Below, piece by piece: positions 26,893-35,391 of a DNA stretch of 64,000 bases. Numbering within the stretch: position 1 is the stretch's first letter; every line of letters begins with the position of its first letter. Made by a program: the position numbers and the translations under genes. The stretch is taken from NCBI GenBank assembly GCA_003220685.1, contig QHTE01000055.1:1-64000 (forward strand), in the 5' to 3' direction. This DNA is from Candidatus Rokuibacteriota bacterium. Lineage in GTDB: Bacteria > Methylomirabilota > Methylomirabilia > Rokubacteriales > CSP1-6. The notes under the pieces were generated by a model. The model saw nothing but the letters and a program-made list of their open reading frames with translations. It was not told where the DNA came from and did not search any database.

Positions 26893-26986
26893 GGAGAGGT
26901 GGCCGAGTCGGCCGAAGGCAGCCGCCTGCTAAGCGGTTACAGGGTTAAAAGCTCTGTCCCGGGTTCGAATCCCGGCCTCTCCGCCA
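26893..26986 (+). tRNA. tRNA-Ser(GCU)
   Basis: 94 nt including encoded CCA. Acceptor GGAGAGG pairs with CCTCTCC, the anticodon loop is CTGCTAA (anticodon GCT), a long class II variable arm follows, and the T loop is TTCGAAT. Reads codons AGC/AGU. Confidence 0.97.
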
Positions 26987-27067
26987 AATTCCACCGCCGG
27001 GCCTGAAAACATCACGAGCGCCGAGTCACCTCGGCGCTCGTGTCTGCGTCGACCGCGGGCGCGGCCG

Positions 27068-27319
27068 CTACTTCTTCTTCTCGAGCGTGATCCCGGCCGC
27101 CTTGGCGGCCTCGTCGTACTTCTCCTCGGACTCCGAGTGCTTGCCCGATACGTGCAGAGAGTTGGCCTGCGCTGCGATCGAGCGGGCGTTGGCCGCGCCC
27201 GGATCGAAGCGGTTCCCGATTGCCTTGTCGATCTGAGCCTGCAGCATTGGGCACTGACTTGCCAGTGCGGGAGCGGCTACCCAAGCGACCAGGACGAGGG
27301 CGGTGACGAGTGTCTTCAT
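27068..27319 (-). CDS. Small exported hypothetical protein
   Basis: 83 aa with a signal peptide (LVTALVLVAWVAAPALA). The mature part is a helical region with one Cys: SQCPMLQAQIDKAIGNRF, then ARSIAAQANSLHVSGKHSESEEKYDEAAKAAG, which looks like a single TPR-like hairpin. AAGGAGGAGAG lies upstream of the ATG. Family unknown. It is the last gene before the tRNA-Arg half-repeat. Confidence 0.7.
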   Translation of the reverse strand: MKTLVTALVLVAWVAAPALASQCPMLQAQIDKAIGNRFDPGAANARSIAAQANSLHVSGKHSESEEKYDEAAKAAGITLEKKK

Positions 27320-27418
27320 CTCTCTCCTCCTTGGGGGTCGGACCGGATCAGTCGCCGGGGATGATCGTGGCGATTAGGCGCGATGTCAAGACGCGACGCC
27401 CCTGGGTGGCGGGCGCCC

Positions 27419-27472
27419 TCGTAAGTACCCGTTGCGCCCTTAGCTCAAGTGGACAGAGCGTCGGACTACGAA
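27419..27472 (+). pseudogene. 5' half of tRNA-Arg(ACG) with upstream flank (direct repeat)
   Basis: 52 of 54 bases match 32564-32617, covering 15 bp upstream of the tRNA and the tRNA 5' half (acceptor GCGCCCT, D arm, 5' anticodon stem, loop CTACGAA). Identity stops exactly at the 3' edge of the anticodon loop; the following bases make no variable or T arm. Breaks at the anticodon loop are typical of tRNA-targeting tyrosine recombinases. Confidence 0.85.
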
Positions 27473-27475
27473 GCC

Positions 27476-27965
27476 GACGTAGTACTCCATCGCACGTCAT
27501 CGTCGTTCCTCCGCGCACTTGCAGCAATCGACACACCGTACTCGTGCGACCGCTTGGGACTGAGCGCGATGGAAGTTGACCTGCAACTAGCCCGTAACTA
27601 GGCCTCGTCGTCGCGGCACGCGAATAGAGGGACCAATGGGTCCCATCGGCGGGCGGGAGTGGACCGTTCCATTCGTCAATGGGGGATCGAAGCGAACTTT
27701 TTCGACAGTTTCGAAGTCTTCGTTCAGCGCACCCGATCGCGATTCCACACTGCGAGCAGCGCTCGATGAGCGAGCACGCCCGAACTCCTCGTCCGTCGGA
27801 TTCGGTGGTACCAGCGCTTGACAGATCTCGCACCGTCTTCCCCGCGCTGACTAATTTCGTCCGGTCACTGGCCCAGTAGCGTGCAATCTGGCGGGGGCCC
27901 CCTCGTAACCACTCGAAATCGCGGGGTCGCGCTTTGGCAAGTGTAATGCACCGTTTTTCAGCGGC
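27476..27965. other. Non-coding stretch after the tRNA-Arg half
   Basis: About 490 bp without a convincing gene. Readings on both strands are compositionally odd and lack RBSs. CGTCATCGTCGT at 27495-27506 resembles CGTCATCGGTCGT in the inverted repeat beside the tRNA-Ser scar (175-187), a possible but unproven shared recombinase site. Confidence 0.45.
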
Positions 27966-28295
27966 ATGGAAGATTCAGGACTCGGTCGCCGGAGCGCACG
28001 CATCGCGGTGCTGTTGTGCGCTCTCGTGCTGCTCGCATCGGCCGAGCGCCGCTTGGCGTATCTGGACTTCGACACCTCCAGCGACGTACGGATCGAGAAC
28101 AACGAGAAGCCCGACGGGGACGAGATCATCAACCGACTCGTCTTTGTCGGCGACGCAACCGAGCCGATCCTACCGGGGGTTGGCGAGGCCTGCCGTGCTG
28201 CTCTGGCCTCGCTCCCGGCGTGCTCGCTCGGCCTCGTCGTAGTCCGCCTCACGGAATCTCGCGGCCCCCCGCTCGCCTCTCCGTCACAGGCCTAG
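27966..28295 (+). CDS. Hypothetical protein, possibly exported
   Basis: A 109-aa reading with a hydrophobic N-terminal stretch (IAVLLCALVLLASA) preceded by Arg residues, then LAYLDFDTSSDVRIENNEKPDGDEII. No family was recognised and the C-terminal 30 residues are low-complexity. No strong RBS. It could be a real small secreted protein or a chance frame. Confidence 0.3.
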   Translation: MEDSGLGRRSARIAVLLCALVLLASAERRLAYLDFDTSSDVRIENNEKPDGDEIINRLVFVGDATEPILPGVGEACRAALASLPACSLGLVVVRLTESRGPPLASPSQA

Positions 28296-28299
28296 TGAC

Positions 28300-28320
28300 G
28301 CTCCGCCGTTGAGGCGGAGC
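28300..28320. other. Perfect 8-bp hairpin upstream of prepilin gene
   Basis: GCTCCGCC, loop GTTGA, GGCGGAGC. It lies 5 bp after the preceding reading frame and 44 bp before the prepilin ATG. No T-run on either strand, so it may be a leader hairpin rather than a terminator. Confidence 0.5.
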
Positions 28321-28363
28321 CCGGCAGCAGTCTGAAGAAAGTTCGAAGCCAAGGAGGAAACGT

Positions 28364-28768
28364 ATGCTTCGCTTTGGGAATGCTCGACGTCTGAGCTCTC
28401 GCAACCAACACGGCTTCACTCTCATCGAGTTGATGATCGTCGTCGCGATCATCGGCATCCTGGCGGCCATCGCCATCCCGCTCTACGCCAACGTGCAGGC
28501 GCGTGCGCGGATTGCCAATGCCCAGGCCAGTTCCCGCGCGCTCATGTCGGCCATCTCGATCTACGGCGCCCACATGGGCAACGTGCCCACCGGCCTGGCC
28601 GACCTCACGGTAGCTGCCACGAACAACCAGGGGCAGGTGGCCGGTCCGTTCATGGCCCGCGTCCCGCTTCCGCCGTCGGGTTGGGGGGCGTACGCCTACG
28701 CTTCCGCCACGAACGGCCTCTTCACCGTCTCTGCGACGGGGGACGGTACCTCCGTCCACATGCCGTAG
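28364..28768 (+). CDS. Type IV prepilin / GspG-like pilin
   Basis: 134 aa. A 17-residue basic leader ends QHG, then FTLIELMIVVAIIGILAAIAIP with Glu+5, the canonical type IV pilin N-terminus. ARIANAQASSRALMSAISIYGAHMG resembles GspG/PilA helix continuation. The C-terminal domain is short and lacks the pilin Cys pair. AAGGAGGAAAC precedes the ATG by 6 nt. It is separate from, and opposite in strand to, the minor-pilin operon at 20.7-26.6 kb; it could be the major pilin or a pseudopilin. Confidence 0.9.
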   Translation: MLRFGNARRLSSRNQHGFTLIELMIVVAIIGILAAIAIPLYANVQARARIANAQASSRALMSAISIYGAHMGNVPTGLADLTVAATNNQGQVAGPFMARVPLPPSGWGAYAYASATNGLFTVSATGDGTSVHMP

Positions 28769-28784
28769 CAGGCCGTCACTCGAA

Positions 28785-28822
28785 GGATCCACGAGGAGTC
28801 CGTCCCTGCTCCTCGTGGGTCC
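28785..28822 (+). terminator. Hairpin terminator-like structure after prepilin gene
   Basis: GGATCCACGAGGAG (28785-28798) pairs with CTCCTCGTGGGTCC (28809-28822) over 14 bp with one G-T wobble and a 10-nt loop, 17 nt after the prepilin stop codon. No T-run follows. Confidence 0.6.
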
Positions 28823-29006
28823 TCGGGGCGACGCGCGTTCATCCTGTGGATCGAAGATACGTCACACTCCGGGCCGTGAGGTGCCCTCCGCCGTCACGAC
28901 GCCTGACTGACACGGCGGTTTCGCAAACGAGATGATGTGGACGGCCTCGATGCCGTTGCTGGCTCGAGTGTTGCGCGCCGGCGGCCGCGTACTCTAAGCT
29001 CGCGGC

Positions 29007-29387
29007 ATGGCGAGCGCGTCGCGGCGCAGGCCCGAAGTCATTGTCGAGTTTCTGCTCGACGACGAGCTCCTGTTCCTCGCGGTGCGGAACATCGGCGACG
29101 CGCCGGCGATGCGGGTGCGCGTGCGCCTGGAGCCATCCATCCGGGGGCTGGCCGGCCAGCTCGACGTCGGTGGCCTCGCGCTGCTGCGGCAGCTCGAGTT
29201 CCTCGGACCCGGACGCGAGATCCGGGCGCTCGTGGACTCGCTCGCCTCCTATCTCGAGCGCCAAGAGCCCCGGGCGGTCTCCGCGACCGTGTCCTACGCT
29301 GACCCGGGAGGCCGCCGCTACCGGGCCATCATCAGGCACGACCTGGCAGTCTTTAGCGATCTGCCCGCCGCGGTCCGGCGGAGCTGA
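29007..29387 (+). CDS. Hypothetical protein upstream of tail-tube gene
   Basis: 126 aa, cytoplasmic, mostly beta, for example VIVEFLLDDELLFLAVRNIG and AVSATVSYADPGGRRYRAII, an alternation resembling an Ig-like or CARDB-type sandwich. The family is not identified. It ends 44 bp before the gp19-like gene in the same direction, so they are probably one operon. No good RBS is visible, which lowers certainty in the start. Confidence 0.6.
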   Translation: MASASRRRPEVIVEFLLDDELLFLAVRNIGDAPAMRVRVRLEPSIRGLAGQLDVGGLALLRQLEFLGPGREIRALVDSLASYLERQEPRAVSATVSYADPGGRRYRAIIRHDLAVFSDLPAAVRRS

Positions 29388-29431
29388 CGCACACGGTCGT
29401 ATCGCGACCGACGACACGAGGAGGTAGCGGC

Positions 29432-29887
29432 ATGGCCGTAGAGCGGGATCAGCCCTATCGCAACGGCAACTTCCGGGTCGACCTCGGCGCCGGCGAGAGC
29501 GAATCGCTTCGATCCCAGTTCAGCGTGGTGGTGCTGCCGGAAGCCTCGATCGAGGCGATCGAGTACCGGACCGGGGGCGATCGTAGCAACGAGCCGCACA
29601 AGCTGCCGGGCCGGATCCGCTACCGCGACGTTGTGCTGCGCCGCGGCCTGATCGGCTCGCTCGATCTCTACCGCTGGTGGAGCCAGGTCCGCGACGGCGA
29701 CGTCGTGGGGGCCCGCCGCACGGTAACCATGCAGCTCCTCAACGAGGACCACAGCGAGGTGGTCATGACCTGGCGCCTCGTCCACGCGTGGCCCACGAAG
29801 TACGCCAGCCCCACCCTCGACGCGACGGGGCAGGACGTGGCGATGGAGGAGCTGGTCCTGGCCTACGAGCGGCTCGAGATCGAGTGA
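29432..29887 (+). CDS. Phage tail tube (T4 gp19-like) protein, orphan
   Basis: 151 aa resembling the phage T4 gp19/TIGR02241 inner-tube family: GNFRVDLGAGESESLRSQFS at the N-terminus, IEAIEYRTGGDRSNEPHKLPG, VVLRRGLIGSLDLYRWWSQV, and RLVHAWPTKYASPTLDATGQDVAMEELVL. In contractile tails and extracellular contractile injection systems this protein stacks as hexamers to form the tube. No sheath, baseplate, spike or AAA gene is present in the window, so it is either an orphan or has another role. GAGGAGGTAG precedes the ATG. Confidence 0.85.
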   Translation: MAVERDQPYRNGNFRVDLGAGESESLRSQFSVVVLPEASIEAIEYRTGGDRSNEPHKLPGRIRYRDVVLRRGLIGSLDLYRWWSQVRDGDVVGARRTVTMQLLNEDHSEVVMTWRLVHAWPTKYASPTLDATGQDVAMEELVLAYERLEIE

Positions 29888-29984
29888 TCAGAGGCAGGGA
29901 TTGAGATGGAGAAGGACTCGGCCCTTTAGCGCGCAGCTTTGTCAATGTGTGGCGACGATCGGCACATCCGATAGGGAGAAAACG

Positions 29985-30596
29985 ATGGCGGTGACATCTT
30001 GGTACAAGAAGGTGCAGGAGGGCGGCGCCCTTACCGTCACTGCCGGCAGCGCCTTCAAGGGCGGCCATTGGACGAGTGTTCTCGATGGGGCGATAAGTAC
30101 GTTCAACAAACTCATGACGGAAAACGGGGTGAAGCTGGCGCTGAGCAAGGCAGGCGACGCCAAAAATGCGCACATCGTCGTCGAGGCAGCGGGCACGAAG
30201 GCGGGTTTTAGCTACGCGGGGACTTCGTACTCGGCGACGTTCGACGGAAACGGATTGCACGGGAGTACAACGCCGGTTGCCGATGGAAGAGGCTTTTTCG
30301 AAAAGGCGTTTGTGTTCGTTCCCGCAACACCGCGCGTGAGCCCGACGGACAAGCGATCTCGCGAGGCGGGGCCAGAGGTGCGTCGGTTCATCCTTGTGCA
30401 TGAGTTCATACACGCGGCGGGGCTCAGCAATGACGAGCACACCAACGACGACGTGTTCTGCTATCCAGGCCAAATCGATGGAGGCAGCCGAGCTGCCGAC
30501 GACAGGATCGAGCCTTGGGGCGGTCTTGGCAAACCCATGCCGCCATACACCCTTATCGCCAAAACCGTCACGAACCTGAAGAAGGCGTGGCCGTGA
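29985..30596 (+). CDS. Zincin-like metalloprotease-type protein
   Basis: 203 aa. The zinc-protease motif HEFIH is at 139-143, followed by AAGLSNDEH, with a candidate third ligand at H152. In metzincins the third His is six residues after the second (HExxHxxGxxH); here that position is N149 and a His lies three residues later. No signal peptide. The N-terminus reads WYKKVQEGGALTVTAG and the middle has a Gly-rich strand region. AGGGAGAAAACG precedes the ATG. Its place after the tail-tube gene suggests a cargo or effector; this is inference. Confidence 0.7.
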   Translation: MAVTSWYKKVQEGGALTVTAGSAFKGGHWTSVLDGAISTFNKLMTENGVKLALSKAGDAKNAHIVVEAAGTKAGFSYAGTSYSATFDGNGLHGSTTPVADGRGFFEKAFVFVPATPRVSPTDKRSREAGPEVRRFILVHEFIHAAGLSNDEHTNDDVFCYPGQIDGGSRAADDRIEPWGGLGKPMPPYTLIAKTVTNLKKAWP

Positions 30597-30721
30597 CGAA
30601 AGGCGCAGCTTATTTGAAGGACGGGCGCCCCTGGACGATTGACTCGGACTCGCTTGTCGGCAGTGCACATCGTCGCCTCCACGAAGAGCTGCTAGATCTT
30701 GCGCGCGCGTCTACGTCCTGA
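30593..30721 (+). CDS. 42-aa ORF translationally coupled to zincin-like gene
   Basis: A GTG at 30593 overlaps the zincin stop as GTGA. The 42-residue product is hydrophilic and probably helical at its C-terminus (LVGSAHRRLHEELLDLARAS). The overlap favours coupled translation. A cognate inhibitor or accessory peptide is a possible role, but nothing in the sequence shows it. It may also be a chance frame. Confidence 0.35.
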   Translation: MTKGAAYLKDGRPWTIDSDSLVGSAHRRLHEELLDLARASTS

Positions 30722-30798
30722 CTACGTAGGAGTGCTTTCAACGTAATGGGCAGCCAACGGCCGCCGAAGCCACCGCAGCAGCTGGGTGGTGAGACGTC

Positions 30799-31734
30799 GT
30801 GAAGTCCTGGTCGCCGTATACCAGGTTCACACGAGCCGAGTGGGCTCGGCTCCGCGCGGATGCCGCGCTGACGCTGACTCCCGAAGACATACTGCGTCTC
30901 CAAGGACTCAACGAGCGGGTGGGGATGGACGAGGTTGTCGCCGTCTACTTGCCACTCGCCCGCCTGCTGAGCCTGTACGTCGAAGCCGAGCAGGTCCTCT
31001 ACCGGGCTCGGGCTACCTTCCTCGGGGACGACACGGCCAAGGTGCCCTACGTAGTCGGGATCGCCGGCAGTGTCGGGGTTGGCAAGAGCACAACCGCGCG
31101 GCTCTTGCGCGAACTCCTCGCGCGTTCGGCGAAGCATTCAACGGTAGACCTCGTCACGACGGACGGCTTCCTCCATCCGCGACGCATTCTCGAAGAGCGT
31201 GGCCTGATGGGGCGTAAGGGCTTCCCGGAGAGCTACGACCGTCCGCGCCTCATTCGGTTCCTGGCCGACGTGAAGGCTGGCCGATCGCCCGTGTCATGCC
31301 CGGTGTATTCCCATCTCACTTACGACATCCTCCCCGAGGCAACGGTCGTCATCGACCGGCCCGACATGGTGATCCTTGAGGGCCTGAACGTGTTGCAGGC
31401 GGCGACCGATCGGCCGGGCGACGCGCGCGCGTTCGTCTCGGACTTCTTCGACTTCAGCATCTACGTAGACGCATCGGAAGCCGACATTCGACGCTGGTAC
31501 GTTGAGCGATTCCTACTCCTGCGGGCCACCGCATTTAAGGAGCCGGAGTCCTATTTCCATCAGTACGCTGCTCTATCCGACGACGCGGCCGAGCGAACAG
31601 CCGAGACCATCTGGGACGCGATCAACGGCCCAAATCTCCGGGAGAACATTCTGCCGACACGCGAGCGGGCTCATCTCGTCCTCGTCAAGCGCCACGATCA
31701 CGCGATCCATGAGGTCTGGCTGCGGAAGCTATAG
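30799..31734 (+). CDS. coaA: Type I pantothenate kinase
   Basis: 311 aa, close to E. coli CoaA length. Walker A is G90-S97 in [33 protein letters not shown] and [14 protein letters not shown] are CoaA signature blocks, and [23 protein letters not shown] is the C-terminal block. It phosphorylates pantothenate, the first and usually rate-setting step of CoA synthesis. GTG start. It is the only clearly housekeeping gene inside the segment flanked by the tRNA-Arg repeat. Confidence 0.95.
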   Translation: MKSWSPYTRFTRAEWARLRADAALTLTPEDILRLQGLNERVGMDEVVAVYLPLARLLSLYVEAEQVLYRARATFLGDDTAKVPYVVGIAGSVGVGKSTTARLLRELLARSAKHSTVDLVTTDGFLHPRRILEERGLMGRKGFPESYDRPRLIRFLADVKAGRSPVSCPVYSHLTYDILPEATVVIDRPDMVILEGLNVLQAATDRPGDARAFVSDFFDFSIYVDASEADIRRWYVERFLLLRATAFKEPESYFHQYAALSDDAAERTAETIWDAINGPNLRENILPTRERAHLVLVKRHDHAIHEVWLRKL

Positions 31735-31744
31735 TCGGTCTCCC

Positions 31745-31776
31745 GAGGTGCCGCATGGGCACCTCAGTAGGATGGC
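31745..31776 (-). pseudogene. Leader fragment of an ABC_sub_bind gene (copy D)
   Basis: On the minus strand, GCCATCCTACTGAGGTGCCC then ATGCGG matches the leader, RBS (GAGGTG) and first two codons of copies at 50187 and 54700. The match ends after ATGCGG. On the plus strand, GAGGTGCC-GCATG-GGCACCTC (31745-31765) also forms an 8-bp hairpin 11 nt after coaA that could help terminate transcription. Confidence 0.5.
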
Positions 31777-31915
31777 GCCACGCGCATTCCCTCTAGCGGA
31801 GCGCAGGGAGAAGTCAGTCTCGCTCAGATCCTTGACGCCCCTGGTCGCGGTCGCCTAGACTTCAGCACGTTCCTCGGTAAGTCCCCGAAACGCCTTCAGC
31901 CGCAGGAGGTCAGCT

Positions 31916-32362
31916 ATGAACGAACTCGTCTTTGCTCTGGAGTTCAAGGGCAGCGCAGCGCCAGTGCCCGGCTCGGACAAGAGATTGCACGCCAAGACCT
32001 CAGCCACCAGTCAGACCCTCCGCAGCATCCTGAAGCCTGACGGGATTCAGGCGAGTGTTGAATCCGCTGGTGGAGGGTCGGCGAGCTTCGAGTCAGAGGT
32101 CGAGATCGTGGGTGAGGGCATGTTCGTCGAGTCAGGGAGCATCCGGTACGGAGAGGCCGGTAATGTCTCTTTTAGGACAGTAGGGCGCGGGATCCTCGGC
32201 CCGAGCCCACTCGATGGAGTTCAGCGGGGGTCGGTCATGTGGGAGGTGACAGGAGGCGAAGGGCGTCTCGCGGGCGCACAGGGTCTGATCACATCGAACT
32301 TCACAGTCGGCTCACGCGGAGAGGTAGTGGACGACCAGTTCGCCCGACTGTTCGTTCCGTAG
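31916..32362 (+). CDS. DUF3224-like small beta-barrel protein
   Basis: 148 aa, cytoplasmic, beta-rich. The C-terminal block GEGRLAGAQGLITSNFTVGSRGEVVDDQFARLFVP matches DUF3224/allene-oxide-cyclase-like proteins, which often contain 'GAxGxITSxFxV'. Function unknown. GCAGGAGGTC precedes the ATG. It is the last gene before the intact tRNA-Arg. Confidence 0.7.
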   Translation: MNELVFALEFKGSAAPVPGSDKRLHAKTSATSQTLRSILKPDGIQASVESAGGGSASFESEVEIVGEGMFVESGSIRYGEAGNVSFRTVGRGILGPSPLDGVQRGSVMWEVTGGEGRLAGAQGLITSNFTVGSRGEVVDDQFARLFVP

Positions 32363-32578
32363 TCAGTTCTGAGGCATCGCACGAGCGTCGGGTTAACCCT
32401 CGGCGCTCGTGGTGTCTAGGCTTCAGCGCCGTATGAAGGGCTCCAGCGCCCGGCCGGTGCTCCTGGAGGAAGGCGGCCAGAGCGTGGAGGAGGTGACTTA
32501 GGTCAGTCCAAAGATCGGAAGGCCCGTAACTAGCCCGCTCGCACCCGAGGGCAGCGTAGTGTATCGTAAGTCCCCGTT

Positions 32579-32655
32579 GCGCCCTTAGCTCAGGTGGACA
32601 GAGCGTCGGACTACGAATCCGAAGGCCAGAGGTTCGAATCCTCTAGGGCGCACCA
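32579..32655 (+). tRNA. tRNA-Arg(ACG)
   Basis: 77 nt with encoded CCA. Acceptor GCGCCCT pairs with AGGGCGC, the anticodon loop is CTACGAA (anticodon ACG), and the T loop is TTCGAAT. A34 must be deaminated to inosine by TadA to read CGU/CGC/CGA. Positions 32564-32617, covering the 5' half and 15 bp upstream, are the right copy of the 54-bp direct repeat whose left copy is at 27419. Confidence 0.97.
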
Positions 32656-32673
32656 CCTAACCAGGAGGCCTTC

Positions 32674-32931
32674 GTGACCTTCAAGCGGTTTGTGTGTGTG
32701 GTCCTGCTGGTCGCGCTGACCGCAGTCGTGGTGCGGCCGGCGCGCGCCGAGGCGATGGATCCGAATGTGATCCTGATCATCGTCGGCGTCGGGATTGCGG
32801 TCGTCGCGGTGATCGCGGTCGTGATCATCGCGAACGCATCGGAGGGCCGGCGCCGGAGCGCCGCGGCGGCGGCCACAGCCAGCGGCCCCGCGGTGGTGGT
32901 ATTCCACACGACGGCGGTCGAGAGCCCCTGA
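32674..32931 (+). CDS. Small membrane protein
   Basis: 85 aa. GTG start with AGGAGG 6 nt upstream. A signal peptide-like segment (VVLLVALTAVVVRPARAEA) is followed by a second strongly hydrophobic helix (NVILIIVGVGIAVVAVIAVVIIA) and an Arg/Ala-rich tail. Family unknown. It lies 18 bp after tRNA-Arg and 11 bp before tadA, so the three are probably one transcript. Confidence 0.7.
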   Translation: MTFKRFVCVVLLVALTAVVVRPARAEAMDPNVILIIVGVGIAVVAVIAVVIIANASEGRRRSAAAAATASGPAVVVFHTTAVESP

Positions 32932-32939
32932 GCTCCTGA

Positions 32940-33392
<453 letters not shown>

Positions 33393-33396
33393 GCCG

Positions 33397-34527
33397 CTAG
33401 AGCGACGCCACCGCCGGAATGACCTTCGCGCCCATCAGCTCGATCGAGCGCATCGTGGTCGGATGGTCCATGCGCGACTCCTGGGCCTCCAGGAGGAGAT
33501 GGCCGACTCCGAGCTCGCGCTGCACGCGGGCGAAGCGGTCGATCACCTCGTCGGGCGTGCCCGCGACGATGAACTGCCCCTCCACGAGCTCCTCGTAGCT
33601 CATCGTCGCCAGCGATCGCGGGCGCGCGCGCAGCGCGAACTGCGACCCCGCGCGCGACCGCATACCGACCGGCGCGAACCACTCGGCGGGCGCCCGCAAG
33701 GTCGGCCCCATGCGCCACACGAAGTGACGTCCGGCCTCGAGCGCCTTCGCCTTCGTCTCCGCGGTGACCGCGCAGATGAGGAAGCCGAGATTGTCTTGTG
33801 TCACGGTCCGCCCCGCCTCGGCGGCGCCCTGGCGGTAGAAGTCGAACAGCTCGCGCGCGATCTCGAACGGCACCAGGAACGGCACGTAGGTGTAGCCGCG
33901 GCGCCCGGCCCACACCGCCGTCTCCGGACTGGCGGTGCCGGGGATCCAGATGGGCGGATGCGGCTTCTGCAGCGGCAGGCACCACGGGTTGACGTGACGG
34001 AAGTGGTAGTGTCGGCCCTCCCACCGGAACGGGCCGGGCTCCGTCCAGCACTTCAAGATCAGATCGTGGCATTCCTCGAAGCGCTCGCGGTTGTGCACGG
34101 GATTGGAGTTGGCCCACCAGGTCTCGACCCCGACACCGCGTACGAATCCGGAGAGCACACGGCCGCCCGAAATGAGGTCCGCCATCGCGAGCTGCTCGGC
34201 CATCCGGACGGGGTTGTCCTCGATCGGCAGGATGTTGCCGAGGAGCAGGATCTTCGCCCGCCGCGTGGTGCGGCCGAGGACCGCGGCGGTCATATTCACG
34301 CCGACGTTCACGCACGACGGCGTCGAGTGGTGCTCGTTGATCATGAGGCCGGCGAAGCCCGCCTGGTCGGCGAACTCGTACTCGGTGAGGTAGCGCCGAA
34401 AATTGGCCGCGGCCTTCTCCCGGTCGAAGAAGCGGTTCGGGAACTCGAGCCGGAGCGACGGGTACTTGTCGCCCTCCTCGTCGGGGAACTCGTGGTGCGG
34501 CATCTCGCTGAAGTAGTAGAGCTTCAT
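33397..34527 (-). CDS. LLM class flavin-dependent oxidoreductase
   Basis: 376 aa, luciferase-like monooxygenase fold (bacterial luciferase/F420 type). N-terminal strands include EFADQAGFAGLMINEHH. The block RAKILLLGNILPIEDNPVRMAEQLAMADLISGGR is the family's central signature. HPPIWIPGTASPETAVWAGRRGY and IVAGTPDEVIDRF are C-terminal signature blocks. Flavin or F420 is likely; the substrate is unknown. It overlaps the next gene by 4 bp, so these two are a catabolic operon. Confidence 0.9.
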   Translation of the reverse strand: MKLYYFSEMPHHEFPDEEGDKYPSLRLEFPNRFFDREKAAANFRRYLTEYEFADQAGFAGLMINEHHSTPSCVNVGVNMTAAVLGRTTRRAKILLLGNILPIEDNPVRMAEQLAMADLISGGRVLSGFVRGVGVETWWANSNPVHNRERFEECHDLILKCWTEPGPFRWEGRHYHFRHVNPWCLPLQKPHPPIWIPGTASPETAVWAGRRGYTYVPFLVPFEIARELFDFYRQGAAEAGRTVTQDNLGFLICAVTAETKAKALEAGRHFVWRMGPTLRAPAEWFAPVGMRSRAGSQFALRARPRSLATMSYEELVEGQFIVAGTPDEVIDRFARVQRELGVGHLLLEAQESRMDHPTTMRSIELMGAKVIPAVASL

Positions 34528-35318
34528 CGCCGCGAATCTCCTCCGAGGAAATCGAGCACCAGGCGCGCGAAGACGTCTGGCTGCTCGATCGGCGGCAGGT
34601 GACCGCACCCCTCGAGCACGGTGAGCGTCGAGTTCGGCAGCCCACGGCGATACTGCTCGCCGCACTCGACCGGCACCACGCGGTCCTCGCGACCCCAGAC
34701 GATCAGCGTGGGATTCGTCACGCGCGGCAGGAAGTGCGCCAGCCGAGGGTTGTGCATGTACGGCTTCCACGTCAGGCGCGCCGCCATCTCCCGGTTGCGT
34801 GTCGCGATCTCGATCTCCTGAGGCGTCGGCGGGCGGCCGTAGAGCTCCTGCCATTCCGGGACCGTCTTCGGGTCGTGAACCGTCATGGTCAGGAGTTGCG
34901 CCGGCGAGTAGTAGAAGACGTCGAGGATCTCGGCGGTCTCGGGCTTGATGCCGACCGGCGCGACCAGGACGAGTCTGGCGAGCGCGCCCGCGCTCATCGT
35001 GGCCATTTCCGCCGCCGTCCAGCCCCCGATCGAGTGACCCAGGAGGTGCGGCCGCCCCAGTTTCGCCGCCTCGATGAACCAGAGATAGAACCGGGCGAGG
35101 TCGTCGATGCCCTCCATCCAGTCGGCGTCGTCCGAGCGCCCGAAGCCGGGATGAGTGGGTGCCCACACCGTGAAGCGCTCCGAGACCTGGTCGAGCCAGC
35201 GCGTCCATCCGCGGTTGCCGCCGGCGCCGTGGAGCACCAGCAGGGGCTCGCCGTGCCCGCCGACCCAGGTATGTACGCCGATGCCGCCGACCGAGATCGT
35301 CTCCTCACGTGGCCGCAT
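34524..35318 (-). CDS. Alpha/beta-fold hydrolase
   Basis: 264 aa. HGAGGN is the oxyanion region, GHSIGGW the nucleophile elbow (Ser), IVWGREDRVVP carries the acid and GCGHLPPIEQP the catalytic His. This resembles the C-C bond hydrolases (MhpC/BphD type) of aromatic meta-cleavage pathways. The start at 35318 leaves a normal N-terminus. Probably co-transcribed with the LLM oxidoreductase. Confidence 0.9.
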   Translation of the reverse strand: MRPREETISVGGIGVHTWVGGHGEPLLVLHGAGGNRGWTRWLDQVSERFTVWAPTHPGFGRSDDADWMEGIDDLARFYLWFIEAAKLGRPHLLGHSIGGWTAAEMATMSAGALARLVLVAPVGIKPETAEILDVFYYSPAQLLTMTVHDPKTVPEWQELYGRPPTPQEIEIATRNREMAARLTWKPYMHNPRLAHFLPRVTNPTLIVWGREDRVVPVECGEQYRRGLPNSTLTVLEGCGHLPPIEQPDVFARLVLDFLGGDSRR

Positions 35319-35391
35319 GAGCCGTATTATGCTCCACCGGTAGTGCGCGGCGCAGGCCGTCGCGGGGAGCGGCTTCGGCCGTACCGCGTAC

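Noticed and set aside
27348-27833. A 161-codon minus-strand frame across the tRNA-Arg half
   Set aside because: It reads through the tRNA fragment and has no protein-like features or RBS.
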